Source: Nepenthes gracilis (lineage: Eukaryota; Streptophyta; Magnoliopsida; Caryophyllales; Nepenthaceae). Taken from it: a DNA stretch of 64,000 nucleotides. The notes beneath the pieces were generated by a model. That model was not told the origin of the DNA and ran no database searches. It saw nothing but the letters and a program-made list of their open reading frames with translations. Location of the stretch: positions 13,036,158 to 13,100,157 of the forward strand of contig BSYO01000023.1 of NCBI GenBank assembly GCA_033239525.1. Reading direction: 5' to 3'. Shown in pieces: positions 12,983 to 25,800 of this stretch; position 1 is the stretch's first letter; the number at the start of each line of letters is the position of its first letter. The translations under genes and the position numbers were made by a program.

Positions 12983-13900
12983 TCTTGATTTGTGGGTGAC
13001 CTTGGTCTTTATTCAGCTAATTATCATCTTTGCCGAACTGCAGGTTTTTGACAGGACAATAACGGGGAGATGATGACAATTTTGATCCTGAGGAAATTTC
13101 TTAGTTTCAGCTTCACAGCATATCATATCACAGACCATATGCATCTTAATTCATTACTGAAATCAATAATGGGGTTTTTTTTTTTTTTTTAATTTATTTG
13201 TTTAATTTCTGCAACTTGATTTCTTACGGCTTTACTAATTGAATTGACCGCCTATTGACACAGTCTCTCGGAGGAACAATTTTACCTGTTTCATTGTTGT
13301 AACATTGCTGTGGTAGCAATGAAATCTGATTCTAAGGATTGTTTTGTTCTGTGGAAATTTATGAAGCAGTGACTGGATATTGACGCATTCTCTCTGAGAG
13401 TCAATTTGATAAAATTTAATATATATATTTATATAGTTTCATTATGTAAAGAAAAAAATCATAAAAATATAAAAAAAATCAAAAAATCTAGTTTTGTAAT
13501 GTTCTTTCTATTTATTACCAAATAAAATCAAAACATTTTTGTTAGAAAATTATTCTATTTTTCAGACTTTTTTTTTTTTTTGGTCAACATTCAAGTAAAA
13601 TAAGTAGATATTTTTTTATTTTCTTTGATTTTTATTTTTTTTGTTAGTTTATTTTTATTTATTTATTTATTTTTTACAGCTACATAAGCTCTAGCCGAGT
13701 CTACACTTCCTTCCATAAGGAAATATGGAAGTTTTATGTACTTGACAAATTTTTTATGTACTTGTAGGCCCCGCTGCAGAATGAGTTTATATCCTAGAAT
13801 TTGAAGTTTGGGTTAAATTGGGATTTTCTATTATAAATAAGTTTTTGGCTTGTCAAGGAGCGGAAACATTTTTTAAGAGTGCTTTTGGCCAGAGTTCTAA
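12983..13900. other. AT-rich spacer with poly-T tracts
   Basis: No gene seen. Long T tracts near 13170-13190, 13565-13580 and 13605-13670. A possible 3'-UTR exon of the upstream gene (about 13050-13390) is unproven. Confidence 0.4.
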
Positions 13901-15185
13901 TTTATAATTAAGTAGGACAAATAATATTACTCTTTAACAATATTTTTAGAGGAACAAAATATTCAAATTGGGCCTATAAGCTCCTTGTATCATGCATAAC
14001 TTTAAATATACTGAAAATAAATTCTATAATATCATCTTATATTATACATGCATCATAATATAGTAGATTCCCATTGGCCTTACTATAGAAAGTGAATTTT
14101 AGATGAGTTGTAGGTAAGTAAAATGACTAATATTACTATTCTATAATATTTTGAGGAAAAAAAAAGTAACCAAATTGGGCCAATAAGCTTCTTGTGTCAG
14201 GCATAATTTTACATACTAAAAATGAATTTCACAATACCATTATGTGCTCTACATGCATCATAATATAGTAGATCACAAAAATCCTTACTATAGAGACTAA
14301 ATTATAGATGAATGAGATAAGTAACATTAATCTTATAAAACATTTAAAGGAAAAAAAATAGTAATCAAATTGGGTCAATAAACTCATTGTATAATACAAT
14401 CTTGTGCTACACGTATAACATAATATGGTAGATCCCAATAGCCCTACTATAGATACTAGATTGTAAGTAAGTGAGGCATATAATATTACTCTTTTAGAAT
14501 ATTTTGAGGAAAAAAAAAAAGTAATCAAATTGGACCAATGAGCTCTTTATATTAGGCATAAATTTGAATATTAAAAATAAATTTTATAATACAATTTTAT
14601 ACTGTACATATATTATAATATGATATATCTTAATGTCCTCTATAATATATAGTGGATTGTAGATAAATGAGACAAATAGTATTACTCTTCTATAATATTT
14701 TGAAGGGAAAAAAAGTAATAAAATTGGACCATAAAGCTCCCTACATTAGGTACACTGGGAATGAATTTGATGATACCACTATACATGGAGCATATTATGG
14801 TAGAACCTAGTTGGCTCTACTATATATATAATAGATTATAGGTGAGTAAAACAAGTAATATTACTTTTCTATAATATTTTAAGGGAAAAAAAATAAATCA
14901 ATCAAATCAAGCTAATAATTTTACATACTGGAAATGAATTCCATAACATCATCTTATATTGTACATCCAGCATAGTATGGCATATCCCAATGGGAACCAT
15001 TATACATAATGAATCACATCACATTTCAAAAGAAAAGAGAAGAGGAGTCAAAGTAGGCCAATAAACTCCTTATATCATATACAATTTTACATATGCTGCA
15101 AATGAATTCCATGATAAAAACACCATCTAGCAAAATGCCCTGTACATGCATCATAAATGGTAGAAACCTACTATATTTGGCAGTC
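13900..15185. repeat. Degenerate tandem array, seven units of about 150-205 bp
   Basis: A unit with the landmark AATTGGRCCAATAAGCTC recurs at about 13971, 14177, 14371, 14531, 14726, 14906 and 15055. Each unit also has an oligo-A tract, a block like TTACATACTGAAAATGAATT, a TACATGCATCATAATATGG-like block and a TATTACTCTTCTATAATATT-like block. Units differ by substitutions and short indels, so the array is old. Its open frames are by-products. Confidence 0.7.
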
Positions 15186-15227
15186 TCTCTTGAAAGCAAA
15201 TCAAACATTGAAGAAGATGAAACCAGA

Positions 15228-15300
15228 CAAACAGAGAGAGAGAGAAGGCTCAAAATTTCATGGGTGGCTATCCGGACGAGAGAGAGAGAGAGAGAGAGGG
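15228..15300 (+). repeat. GA microsatellites
   Basis: Two (GA)n runs, 15232-15245 and 15279-15298, separated by about 35 bp of non-repetitive sequence. Confidence 0.85.
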
Positions 15301-16652
15301 GTGACTAACTTGGATATGGCAGTACTTTCAACCGCAATAAGGCAAAACAAGGTAATGAACACAAGTGTCTAGTGTCTCTGTAATGGCATGACCCCAGAGA
15401 GCTCACTCTTTTTGAACTTGATTAAGTATACGTCCTGCAGTCCAAATTTTGAGAGTAAATCATGAGAATTTCGTTCGAGTTCAAGTATTCAATGGAATTG
15501 CCTTTTTTTTTCAATGCATGAATATAAAAAAGAGTTGAATTATTTTAGATTTATTATATACTATTTTATATAATATTTTATGTAAAAATTATTTTTATGA
15601 CTTTAAACACTTATTATAAAAGAATAATATTATATTCATTTTGACTGTTGTAAATACTATAATGTAGAAACTTTGTATATCAAATTTCACGCTGTAAGTT
15701 TTCTAGTCATAACTTTTTCTTTAGGCAAATTGTTAGATTGAAGCTAACAGTACAATTTCAATAGACTGTGGCACATGATTCAGATAAGTTTAAAATTGTC
15801 AACATTTTCACAATAATAAAAATTCAACTCTTTAAGAAGGATTATTCTTAAGTAGAAAATTTTGACTTCTATTTGATTATCATATTTGATAATCAAATAT
15901 GATAAATAATACTTATACATTTATTTATATAATTATTTTTATTAAAATTGTCAAAATTGACATAGAAAAAGATAGGATAGTGAAAAAAATTAAAATAAAG
16001 TGAAATTAAAATATATTTTTAACAATTTTAATATAAATAAGTGTACAAATGAGTATATAAATAATATTACTCATCAAATATTCAACTTATGTTGTAAACT
16101 TCAAAGACTTAACAATCTCATTCCTCCAACAACAATAATAAAATTTTAAGTCAAATTATATAAATTGCTAAATGAATCTCTTCTTAACATTTTATTTAAT
16201 TAGTATAATATTTTCTAAAATTATAAATAAAATTTTAATCAATTTTATCACGACATTTTAAATTTTTATAAATTCACTGCTTCTGTTTTTTTCCTATAAA
16301 ACAACTAACTCTTAATTATATATATATATTTTATTAACTTAAGTATATTTCTTCTCCGACAACCATTTTCATAGTTGTGATTTCAAAATATTTATGATCA
16401 TTATCATGCCTTATCTCATTTTAGTGTGGCATCCACTGATCTTATCATTTTCTTAATTTTTTAACATTTTAGTATTTAAAAAATAATTAAACTAATATCT
16501 GTATTAATTTTTTTAAAAATATTTCGATCAGAAAGCAAATTTACTAAAAAAAAAAAATAAAAATCAAGGCATTGTTGTACGAAAATTGAGAAAAACCGAA
16601 TTTGAGCTAACATCACCTTGAAAGAGCACGCCATGTTAATTGCTCATCGAAA
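15301..16652. other. AT-rich spacer downstream of the b561 gene
   Basis: No gene seen. It contains a 29-bp near-perfect palindrome at 15877-15905 (ATCATATTTGAT facing ATCAAATATGAT). The right end holds the 3' UTR of the - strand gene. Confidence 0.5.
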
Positions 16653-18472
16653 TCAGTTCATCTGGTAGGACGGAGATTGAGCAGGAGGCTTCTCAGAGGT
16701 TCGTAACATGGACAAGACTTGGAGAACAACCGCCGCGACGAGTATAATACCGAGAAGGAAGCCATAGCCGATCTTCCAGTCAGATCCGGCACCTCCGATT
16801 TGCATCCCGAGCACTATATTCAACGCTCCAAAGAAAAGTGTAATTACACCAAACCACCGATGGTACGCACTCCATAGCCCCCGGATCTTGCTCTCTTTAC
16901 TCGGCCTTATGAAGAATGCCAATATCTGAATACCAAAACTACAATATGACCAACCTTTTTTTACAAACTCTAATTTGCAGCGGAGCTACGCTTACCAAGA
17001 CGATGAACAAACATCATGTGCTGTGTGCATTTGATGATAATTTCTTGATTTATGAAGAATGCCAATATCTGAATACCAAAACTAGAAGATGATTAACTTT
17101 CTTGTCAAAAACCTAATTTGCAACCGTGCTCTGCCTACCTAGACGGTGAACAAATATCATATGATGTGTGCATTTGGTGATAATTTGTTGACTTATGAAG
17201 AATACCCATATCTGAATACCAAAACTAGAAGATGATTAACTTTTTTTAAAAACCTATTTTGCAACCGAGTTGTGCCTACCAAGACGATGAACAAATATCA
17301 CGTGCTGTGTGCATTTGGTGACAATCTCTTGATTGTGACAACACATCATGCATATGCCTCACATTTTTAGAGATTCTACACATATCATGAGTAATGTTAT
17401 AGGATTGTTCTTAAAATACCCTTTGAAAGTCCATTTGACGCTATATTTTATCAATTCATTTATTGTTATGCAAATTTATTAATATGTATAAATAAATAGA
17501 GGCTACTTGCCATGAGATGTCTCCTCAGACATTTCTCCATGGATTATAGTTGGAAACTATTGATTGAAGGGCCCCAGACTACCTTGACTGTGACCAAACA
17601 TCAATTATCCTACCAAACAGCGTGACTTTGATATCAACCATCGAAATCAGTAAACCTGTAGTGAAGGCAGCAATGCCAGATTGTGACCAATGATAGCCAC
17701 TCAAATACGAGTTGATATTATTGAGAGAAACTTGAAGTCGTGAGATGAACTGTCCAATCCAACTCAAAATGAAATTACTGTGACTTATCTATGAAGTGAA
17801 TTAATCATTAAGCATAATTATGAGTATTTGAGATAATTTTGAAATTGAAACCTCAAATGGGCCCAATTATAGCACAACGATATAACCTAGTTCCTACCCC
17901 TATTTCACGGCAAGTTAATTAAAATATGGATTAGTTCAACAATCAAATAAGATATCCTCACCAAATGCACCATCTCATCCATTTATCCATCTTAATAGGG
18001 CCGTATAAAAATAGATAGATTGAATGATACCACGTCACCCAAGTGTCCCAAAAGTACCCAAATGGTGTCCACCTAAGAAATCCGCTATTTTGGGGCTTAA
18101 GTGTTGATGTTAAACACTTAAGTGTCAATGTCAAACACTTAATTTATATTATTATTAATATTGTCATTTTATTATAATAGCTTGCTAAAATGTTATAGCA
18201 TATTAGTTCAATTGTATAATTTTCTCTATATTTTTTAGGGTAAAAAAATAAAAAATATATATATTTATTATTAATGTAGTAAAAAAATAGTATTATTCAT
18301 CAATTAGAAAAAATAATAAATTTTTGGTTAACGTGTTCCCAACTTTTTATGTCATTATTTCTAGAAAAATAGTGTGTTGGTGTCACATCAATATCCATGC
18401 TTCATACTGTGCACCAAACATTTCACAAATCCCTTTGGATGCCCCTATACCCTAAACCTAACCCCCCCCGCC

Positions 18473-18507
<35 letters not shown>

Positions 18508-21213
18508 TAAGAGAACAAAACAGGAATAAAATGAAGATGATGTTTGTTTGTGGACTTGCATACCTGAAGAATACTAAGAGTAAGAGCAAAATAACCAATG
18601 CCCCTGTGGGCTGCTGCATCGGCATGCATATGGTTATAGAGTGCTTGGCCAATCACCACTCCTGCTAAAGCAATGAGGAATCCAGCAAATTGAATGACAG
18701 TGTGAAGATAATACCATAAGGGCTCCTTATGCTTCAGAAATCTGGCAACAATGGCCCCAACAGGAAGGATCAATCCCCATCCAAATATGCCCAGTATCCC
18801 ATGGCTCCTCTTCATCTTGCTATAATCATCTTCAGATTTAGTAACTATTGGAGCTGAATCATGTTGGTGAAGAAAGATTTTGTAAGAAGAAGGCATCGTG
18901 TTCTTTTTTTTTTTTTGGTTCACGAAGAATTGCTACCCTTACACCCAGAGAGTCCAGGCATGCTGCCATAATAATCGAGCTCGTGACCCACAGATCAAAC
19001 TGTGATGTCCCAAGTCGTATTGCTCCACCAAACAAAATCAGTAAGGTGGGGGGATATGATGCAGAGTTAACTATGAAAAAATGACATAATTCATGTCAAA
19101 TTGCATCAGTTCAAAAGAGAAGATCATGCCTCTGGTCTTGTAATAAAGATGGAAATGTATAACACAACCAATTAATACGAAACAAGCTTAACACATTATA
19201 TGATGAAAGAAGCCCAAACTTAACACGTCACAATATGAATCTAAACTAAAAATGATACCATTTTATCCATTTCCAACCCAGTAAAAATTATTAAGCATAT
19301 TTATGAAGATTTAAAATATTTTTGTTACTCCAAGATAGAATCTAGTTGTACACAAACTCAAGTTGACACGATAGTACCACCATTTCTTCACTTTTCTAGG
19401 GTTTGTTAATATACAGCTACTAGAAAAGGCCAGTTGAGGTTTCAGTTGGGATCGCTCCAAATGATGCTTTCTTCGAGCCTGTGCTTCAAAGCTCATGCAA
19501 TGAGCTGAAGTAAATTCCGCTTTTGAGGCTGCTACCTTCTTTTTAGGGGTTACATGGTTAATTCTATAGCTAAGCATAGGCAGCTATATATCTTGATTCA
19601 AGTTATAGTTATGCAACAAACCAAGCTACTCAATTTAGAGTTGGGATTCAATCTGTTGAAAACCAAGCTACTAGTAAAACCACCATAACTGAGTTGAATC
19701 ATGACCTTAAGGATTAAGCAGTGTCTTGTCTTGATCATGCATCATAACCTAATGCAACTATATCTAGCTTCTCACGCACGAACTATTCCTTTAACTAGGA
19801 TAACAAGTAGTCTATACATGAACAAATTTTCACGAGTTTTCTGTCATCAGAAATTGCAAAACGTGACCCGTTCTTTGAAAGTCTCACAGTAAGTGAACCA
19901 ACCTTCAGCAGAGTAGTCAATAACCATGCTTGTCTTATCATCATGTTTCGTGAGCTCATGGTTGACGGGATATTTACTTCCATAAGCTAGCAATGTCGGC
20001 TGCTGTTTGAGAGGAGATGTGAACTTAAGCTGGAAAGCTAAGTATATGTTTGCCCCATTCAGCATGACGGCTGGCGGAATCGTTGTGAAGTTCAAATGCC
20101 CCTGGCCTGGTATAACCTCCGAGGGAGTATAGCCCTTGGCGTGGTACTGCTTGATTCTTGCGTGACCACTTCTGCTTATCCATCCAACCACAGCACTCGC
20201 TCCAAGCATCTTCCCGTCTTTTGAAAATCCAATCCCTACCCAGCCAGTCGTGTATAAAGCTGATAGTATGAAGGTTATGACATGATCCTTACTCTGTGAG
20301 TACTGTGGCAGAAATTGTTGGCGCAAGAAGGCAAAAGGTGATGCGATATTTATCAGAAACTTACTCAATGAACAAGTAATTATGGGAGGGCAATCTTGAT
20401 ACAATGCAAAAAAGCAAGTGCAAATCCAATTCTTTGAAACATTTCATCGAGCAGGGCGTGTGCAATTACAAAGTAATGGGCATTTTTAATTGGCAGAAGT
20501 ACTCTTGACGTGTTATTCGAAACAGCGAAAAGTTTCACTTCAATATGACTTTTATCAAAGCTCCAAATAGGCCTCAGAGATCCTGAATCTTAGAATACCA
20601 GTCTCTTGGTGCAACTTAGTGAAGCAACAATGTCAGTTCCATTCCTTAAATCCGATTCCCTCAAGAAAAAGGAGTAAAACTCTACGGTTTACCTTCGCCC
20701 AAACTACATTGATGTCCTCACAGTAGTCGTTTACTAGCAAAATTGAGGCGGGGAGTGAGATTAACAGGTTTTTTTAACAGTGGAGTATTAGATCACGATC
20801 ACTAGTGAGTGTTAAGAGTTCAAAGCAGAATACACACATTCTTATAATATAAAACCATTTTCGAACCTTAAAACGATTTAACCTGTTGCGTTGAATTGGT
20901 TTCTCAACTACGAGTTGCATGTACAATATCAAGAATCCAAGGATCTCAAAATCAGAGAAAGAAAATCAGTGATTAGCAGACTCACTCTTAAGATAAAGGT
21001 GTTCCAAACAAGCTGACATCTCGAATTGGACAAATTTCCGTACGGCGGTGGGAAAAGGCTACTCAAATCATGGCTGCAAAACTCCGATGCGCCATTGCTA
21101 TCCTCTTCATCAGCGGCAGCAACAACAATTTTTGATTCAAAAAACCGAACCAACACAAACGATTGGAAAATGAACAGTATTGCAACCAAAACCTGAGATC
21201 TCAATCTGGCCAT
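16653..21213 (-). CDS. Cytochrome b561 and DOMON domain-containing protein (At3g61750 type)
   Basis: Four exons on the - strand: 20986-21213, 19903-20302, 18564-18853 and 16653-16925, giving 396 codons plus stop, close to the length of Arabidopsis At3g61750. All introns are GT-AG with matching phases (0, 1, 0). Residues 1-35 form a hydrophobic signal segment after MARLRSQ. The DOMON domain covers about 77-208 (TTGWVGIGFSKDGKMLGASAVVGW; HDDKTSMVIDY). The b561 core follows with histidines in SHGILG, HTVIQF, HRGIGYFAL and HRWFGV, the expected paired haem ligands, in about five membrane helices. Family knowledge: such proteins move electrons across the plasma membrane, with ascorbate as likely donor, and the DOMON domain faces the apoplast. 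Exon 3 starts at CAG|CTCCAATAG; an upstream in-frame ATG at about 18895 is intronic. Intron 2 carries a SINE and intron 3 a tandem repeat. Confidence 0.92.
16911..17345 (-). repeat. 143-bp tandem repeat, three copies, across exon 4/intron 3 boundary
   Basis: GAAGAATGCCAATATCTGAA starts at 16911, again at 17054, and as GAAGAATACCCATATCTGAA at 17197: exactly 143 bp apart each time. The first copy begins inside exon 4 of the b561 gene, so every copy carries the acceptor TTGGTATTCAG and the first 15 exon bases. Copies share CATCA/TGTGCATTTG-type blocks at their far ends and look about 80-85% alike by eye. Confidence 0.9.
18475..18503 (+). repeat. Poly-A/poly-T tract in intron 3 of the b561 gene
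   Basis: A run of nearly 30 A after CCCCCCCCGCCC on the + strand, in the transcript a poly-T beside a G-rich run. Likely length-variable. Confidence 0.8.
18903..19045 (-). mobile_element. SINE insertion in intron 2 of the b561 gene
   Basis: On the - strand it reads GGTGGAGCAATACGACTTGG near 19030, a degenerate B-box-like CACGAGCTCGATT near 18975-18987, then TGCCTGGACTCTCTGGGTGT and CTTCGTGAACC, ending in a run of about 15 A at 18904-18918. This order (tRNA-like head, short body, poly-A tail) fits plant tRNA-derived SINEs. It lies in the same orientation as the gene, about 50 bp before the exon 3 acceptor. A target duplication was not found. Confidence 0.6.
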
Positions 21214-22544
21214 CCGTCCTCTAGCAGACGCAAGTAGGGAGATGCAATGTTCCTTGATTGTTTACAGAAGATTAAGGAAAGTGGAGACGAAAGCGTAAGC
21301 AAGATAGACAAAGAAAAAGGCATTTTGCAGAGGGTGGGACGTTACAATCTCTTGCAGTTGAATCGTCTTACTGAAGAATTCTAATCGGAGGTGGTTGGCC
21401 ATGGCGGTTAGTCATCATTCGCGCCATTCGAGCTTAACCACCGTCTAACTGTCCTGTCACTGAAAATATATTTTTCCTTTTTTTTTTTTTTCAGGAAAAT
21501 ATATGAAACATTTGGTGAAAATAAAAAATAAAAAAATAGATCATATATTAGTTCAAAAATGTAGATCATATATTAGAGTTGGGTCTAAATTTATAAAATA
21601 TATATGAATTTTTAATTATGAAATTTTAACAGGCACACTTAGTAAAATTAATAAGAATAATTTAAAAAATTATAGTGGACCTGTCGTTATAAGTTCAATT
21701 CTTACTATTTTATATCTAATTTTATATAATATGTGTAATTTTTTGAAGTGAGGTCATTCATCCAAAATTTAAATAATTTTGTAAAATTAAATTACCAAAA
21801 AAATTGTCTTTTTTGCCTTTCAGAGATAGTCCAAAATCAAACACTTGAGCTCTAACCAGGTATAAATTAAGCGTTGACTATCAGTTAGTTTGCCATATAA
21901 ATAAACTTCGTGTGGCCACATGAAACCACTTGGATAATGCATTGCTCGAGATCTAGCTCAACTTGCTTTGTTAGTTTTCACTTGAATTTGAGGGCGCTAT
22001 ATGACGTGGGTTTTATGCAGTACTGCGTATGATGATATCGATCACGATGAAATCATTGATCGGTTGTGATCTTCATCCGTTAAGCCGTTAACCCTTTTAT
22101 TTTTAAAATATATATATATTTTTATATTTTTTAATAACAAAAAAGCGATAACGTTAGATATAGATCTGATGGTTACCATACGGAGTCATATGCGCTCCGT
22201 ATAGAATCCGCTTTGTAGCGCCATTTCTTTATCGACTTTCCTTTAACAATACATTCTAAATCTAGCAACTTAGTTATAGCTCAATTAATTTAACACTAAA
22301 TTTGTCAAATTGAGAGTCTAAAGGGGCATTTTAAACATTAAAATAATTGTCTTGATATTGATTTTTTTATTAAGGGAGGTCATGGGTTCACCTCCACATA
22401 ATGTCGTCCCATACATCTCCTTTTCTGTCTTTTTTTTTTTTTTTTTTAAGTGATTCTCTTAAATATATGGCTCGTTCATATTTTTAATAATTATAATTAT
22501 TTTAAAAAATAATGAATAAGGGAGATAAAAATAATAATATATTA
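21214..22544. other. Spacer: b561 promoter side and AT-rich DNA
   Basis: 21214-21450 is the less AT-rich 5' flank of the - strand b561 gene; I saw no clear TATA box. The rest is AT-rich with T tracts (21478-21492, 22428-22447) and no supported gene. Confidence 0.5.
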
Positions 22545-22775
22545 TCTTAATTTTGGTCTTTTATATTATTAGAATAAATTATTAACGGTTCGATTTTATT
22601 AAGTTCTGAAATTAAATGAATTGATGATAGTCCATATTTAATGCAAGTTAAGGTTGATAACTCTCATCTCCATAATACTCCATTATTATACGGTAACGTT
22701 CTCCGATTCAGATAATTGATGAAATTATCTGATAAATAAAAATAAATTTGGTTTTGTTCCTAAGCCTCCTCTCTG
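22545..22775 (+). repeat. Left LTR of the copia element
   Basis: Matches 27538-27777: shared words include TTCTGAAATTRAATGAATTG, CCATATTTAATGCAA, ACTCCATTATTA and AAATTATCTGATAAATA. The 3' half (22583-22775) aligns well with scattered substitutions; the outer 5' edge is uncertain by about 10-20 bp. Confidence 0.75.
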
Positions 22776-22803
22776 TTTATTATATAATGTTTAAAAATGT
22801 AAT

Positions 22804-22830
22804 TATATATATATATATATATGTGTGTGT
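22804..22830 (+). repeat. TA/TG microsatellite
   Basis: (TA)n passing into (TG)n, just inside the left end of the copia internal region. Confidence 0.8.
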
Positions 22831-25800
22831 AAAATGTCTAATGATTAATATAATTTAATTAATTAGGAATTGGCCACAACGTTTTTAATTAATAAAGTTA
22901 TATTTTATTATCACATATGATATAATGACATTAATTGTGACTAATTATTTTTAATATAATAAAATTTATCCCATAAAAAATTTTATTATATTAAATTGAT
23001 TAATTAGGATAAAATATCAAATTATTTTTCTTAATTTGTCTACAGGGATTAAGCATTAGAATATAATTTAATAGTTTTATCATGAAATTGGATATGAATA
23101 TACTTGAATTAAAAATTTAGTCCACAAATAATTTTTATACCAATTGATTTATGATATATGTTTTATATTGGTAAAATATATTCTATATTTATTTATTAGC
23201 CTCATTTATTATTTGTTAAGTATGTATTTTTATTTTTATACAATTATACAATCTGTTAATCTTTTCGATATTAGATGTAAAATTTTTAAACTAAAAGGTG
23301 ATAGTTATAAAGTTTAGAATGAGATAATTCTTCTTTATTTAGGGTGGATGGATATAAATTATACTATAAGGAAAGATAAACTACCTACTCTTACTAAAAT
23401 CAGCACACCGGTTGATGTAACTCTTTATGAACGATGGAAGCGATCTAATCGCCTTAGTCTGATATTCATAAAGATTACAATTTCTATTGGTATTTATGGT
23501 TCCGTCAATCAGTATAATAAAGTGCGTGATTTGATGAAGGTTATCGATAAATAATTTAAAATTTCAGATAAAGTACTTGCCAGCACTCTAATTATAAAAA
23601 TTTTATTTTTAAGGCTCATCAATGTTAAGGGTATGCGTGAACATATTATGCAAATGAGGGATATTATGGCTAAACTTAAAAATCTCGAGGTGGATATATC
23701 TGAATCTTTTCTTGTGCACTATATTTTGAATATGTTTCTGCTACAATATAGACCCTTCAAAATCTCTTATAACACATATAAGGATAAATGATAAATTAAT
23801 AAACTTATGATCATGTGTGTTCAAGAGGAAGGAAGGCTTATAATGGAACAAAGTAAAAGTGTATTTATGGTTAAAGAAGGAAAGATTAAGGTTCAAGCTA
23901 AAAAAATGGGAAAGGTAAAATACCTCATCCATCTGACGTTAAGAAAGAATCTAAGTACTTTTTTTTTGCAAAAAGAAGAGACACAACAAAAATGATTGTA
24001 TTAAATATCAAAATTGACTTGAGGAGAAATGTAATATATCATCTTTTGTATGATATAAATCTAATATGATTAATATTTTTATGACACATGGTGGATTGAT
24101 TCTGATTCTACTATCTATATTTTAATTTTCTTACAGGGCTTATAAAATCTAAGAAAGCAAGTGGGTAGTGAATAAAGTATCTTCTCCGAAAATAAGATAT
24201 GTTCATATGTGAAAGTCATTGAAATATACAATTTAATTTTGAGTAGTATATTTATTTTAAATTTGAAAAGGACCATTTATATTTTAAAATTTTCTAGAAA
24301 TTTAATATCAATTTTAAAACTTATACCTTTTGGATATTTCATTATATTTTAGACTCATCTTTCAGTTTATATTATAAGTTTGATATTGTTAGAAATGGTA
24401 CATTATTTGATGGCCTTTATTACTTAAATTTATAAAATAATATCTCTTACAATACTATACATATTGATACTGATATTAAGCGATATGTTGTGAATAAATA
24501 TTCCTCTATAATGTGGCATAAGAGATTAGGTCATATCTCCATTTAAAAGATTAAAAGATTATTAAATAATAAAGCACTTAGTACTCTAAATTTTACTAAT
24601 TTTTAGACTTATATGGACTGTATAAAAAGAAAGTAGACCAATAAGACTAAGAAAAATATCAAGAGGAGTTCAAACATATTAAAAATCATACACACGGATA
24701 TCTGTAGTCCAGACATTGACTCATACGGTCTAAAATATTTTATCACATTTATTGATGATTTTTTACGATATATATATATCTATTTGCTTCATAATAAGAA
24801 TAAAATTTTAGATACTTTTAAATTATTTAAAGTAAAAGTAGAGAAATAATGTAAAAAATAAATTAAAATTATGAAATCAGATAGATGTAGTGAATATTAT
24901 GGTAGATATACTGAATATGGATAAATGTCTGGTCTATTTATAAAGTTTCTTCAAAAATATGATATTGTTATCCAATATACTATGTTTGGTTCTCCGGACC
25001 AAAATGGTATAATAGAAAGAAGAAACCGAACGTTATTTGATATGGTAAAGAGTATGCTTAGTAACTCTAATCTTTTAAAATTTTTGTGGATTGAAATTTT
25101 TAAAACGGCGGTATATATATTAAACTAGATTCCAACGAAAGTTGTTCTGAAATTTTCTTTTGAGTTATGGAAAGATTGAAAATCGAGTTTGCGACATGTA
25201 AGCGTTTGGAGATACACGTCTGAAGTAAGAGTTTATAATCCATATGAGAAGAAGTTAGATCCAAAGGCCATCAGTGGAGATTTCATTAGATATATTGAAC
25301 GGTTTAAATGATTCAAATTTTACTATTTATCTCACAGTATTAGGATTGTGGAATCAATAAATGTAAAATTTTTTTAGAATGACTTAATGAGTGGGGAACA
25401 AGCGATCCAAAAATATAATTTCTGATATTGATTATTTAAAGTTTTAACCTTTCGCTTCATATAACAGGTTGATTGTTGTTCACAATACCCTTCAAGATCA
25501 AATTGGTATTAAACAACCAATCAATGTCATTCCATAAAATATTGATATATTTTAGTTGACCATAATATTTAAAATTTACCTGAAATAGTTGTATAACATA
25601 CTCTAATTGAGAATGTCTATTAGAATGAGAAGATCAACAATCCCTAGTGATTATATTGTATATCTATAGGAGTCTAACTATAATATTAGAGTCAAAAATA
25701 ATCGTGAAACGTTTACACAAGTTATGAGTTGTAATGAATTAAAATTATAGTATAATACCATAAAAGAAGAGATGAATTTCATGAATTACAATTGAGTTTG

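Noticed and set aside
14229..14528. 99-codon - strand frame with hydrophobic residues
   Set aside because: It lies over the degenerate tandem array; composition comes from AT-rich repeats.
13900..15185. CRISPR-like array
   Set aside because: Plant nuclear DNA, and units are long and degenerate without constant repeats and unique spacers.
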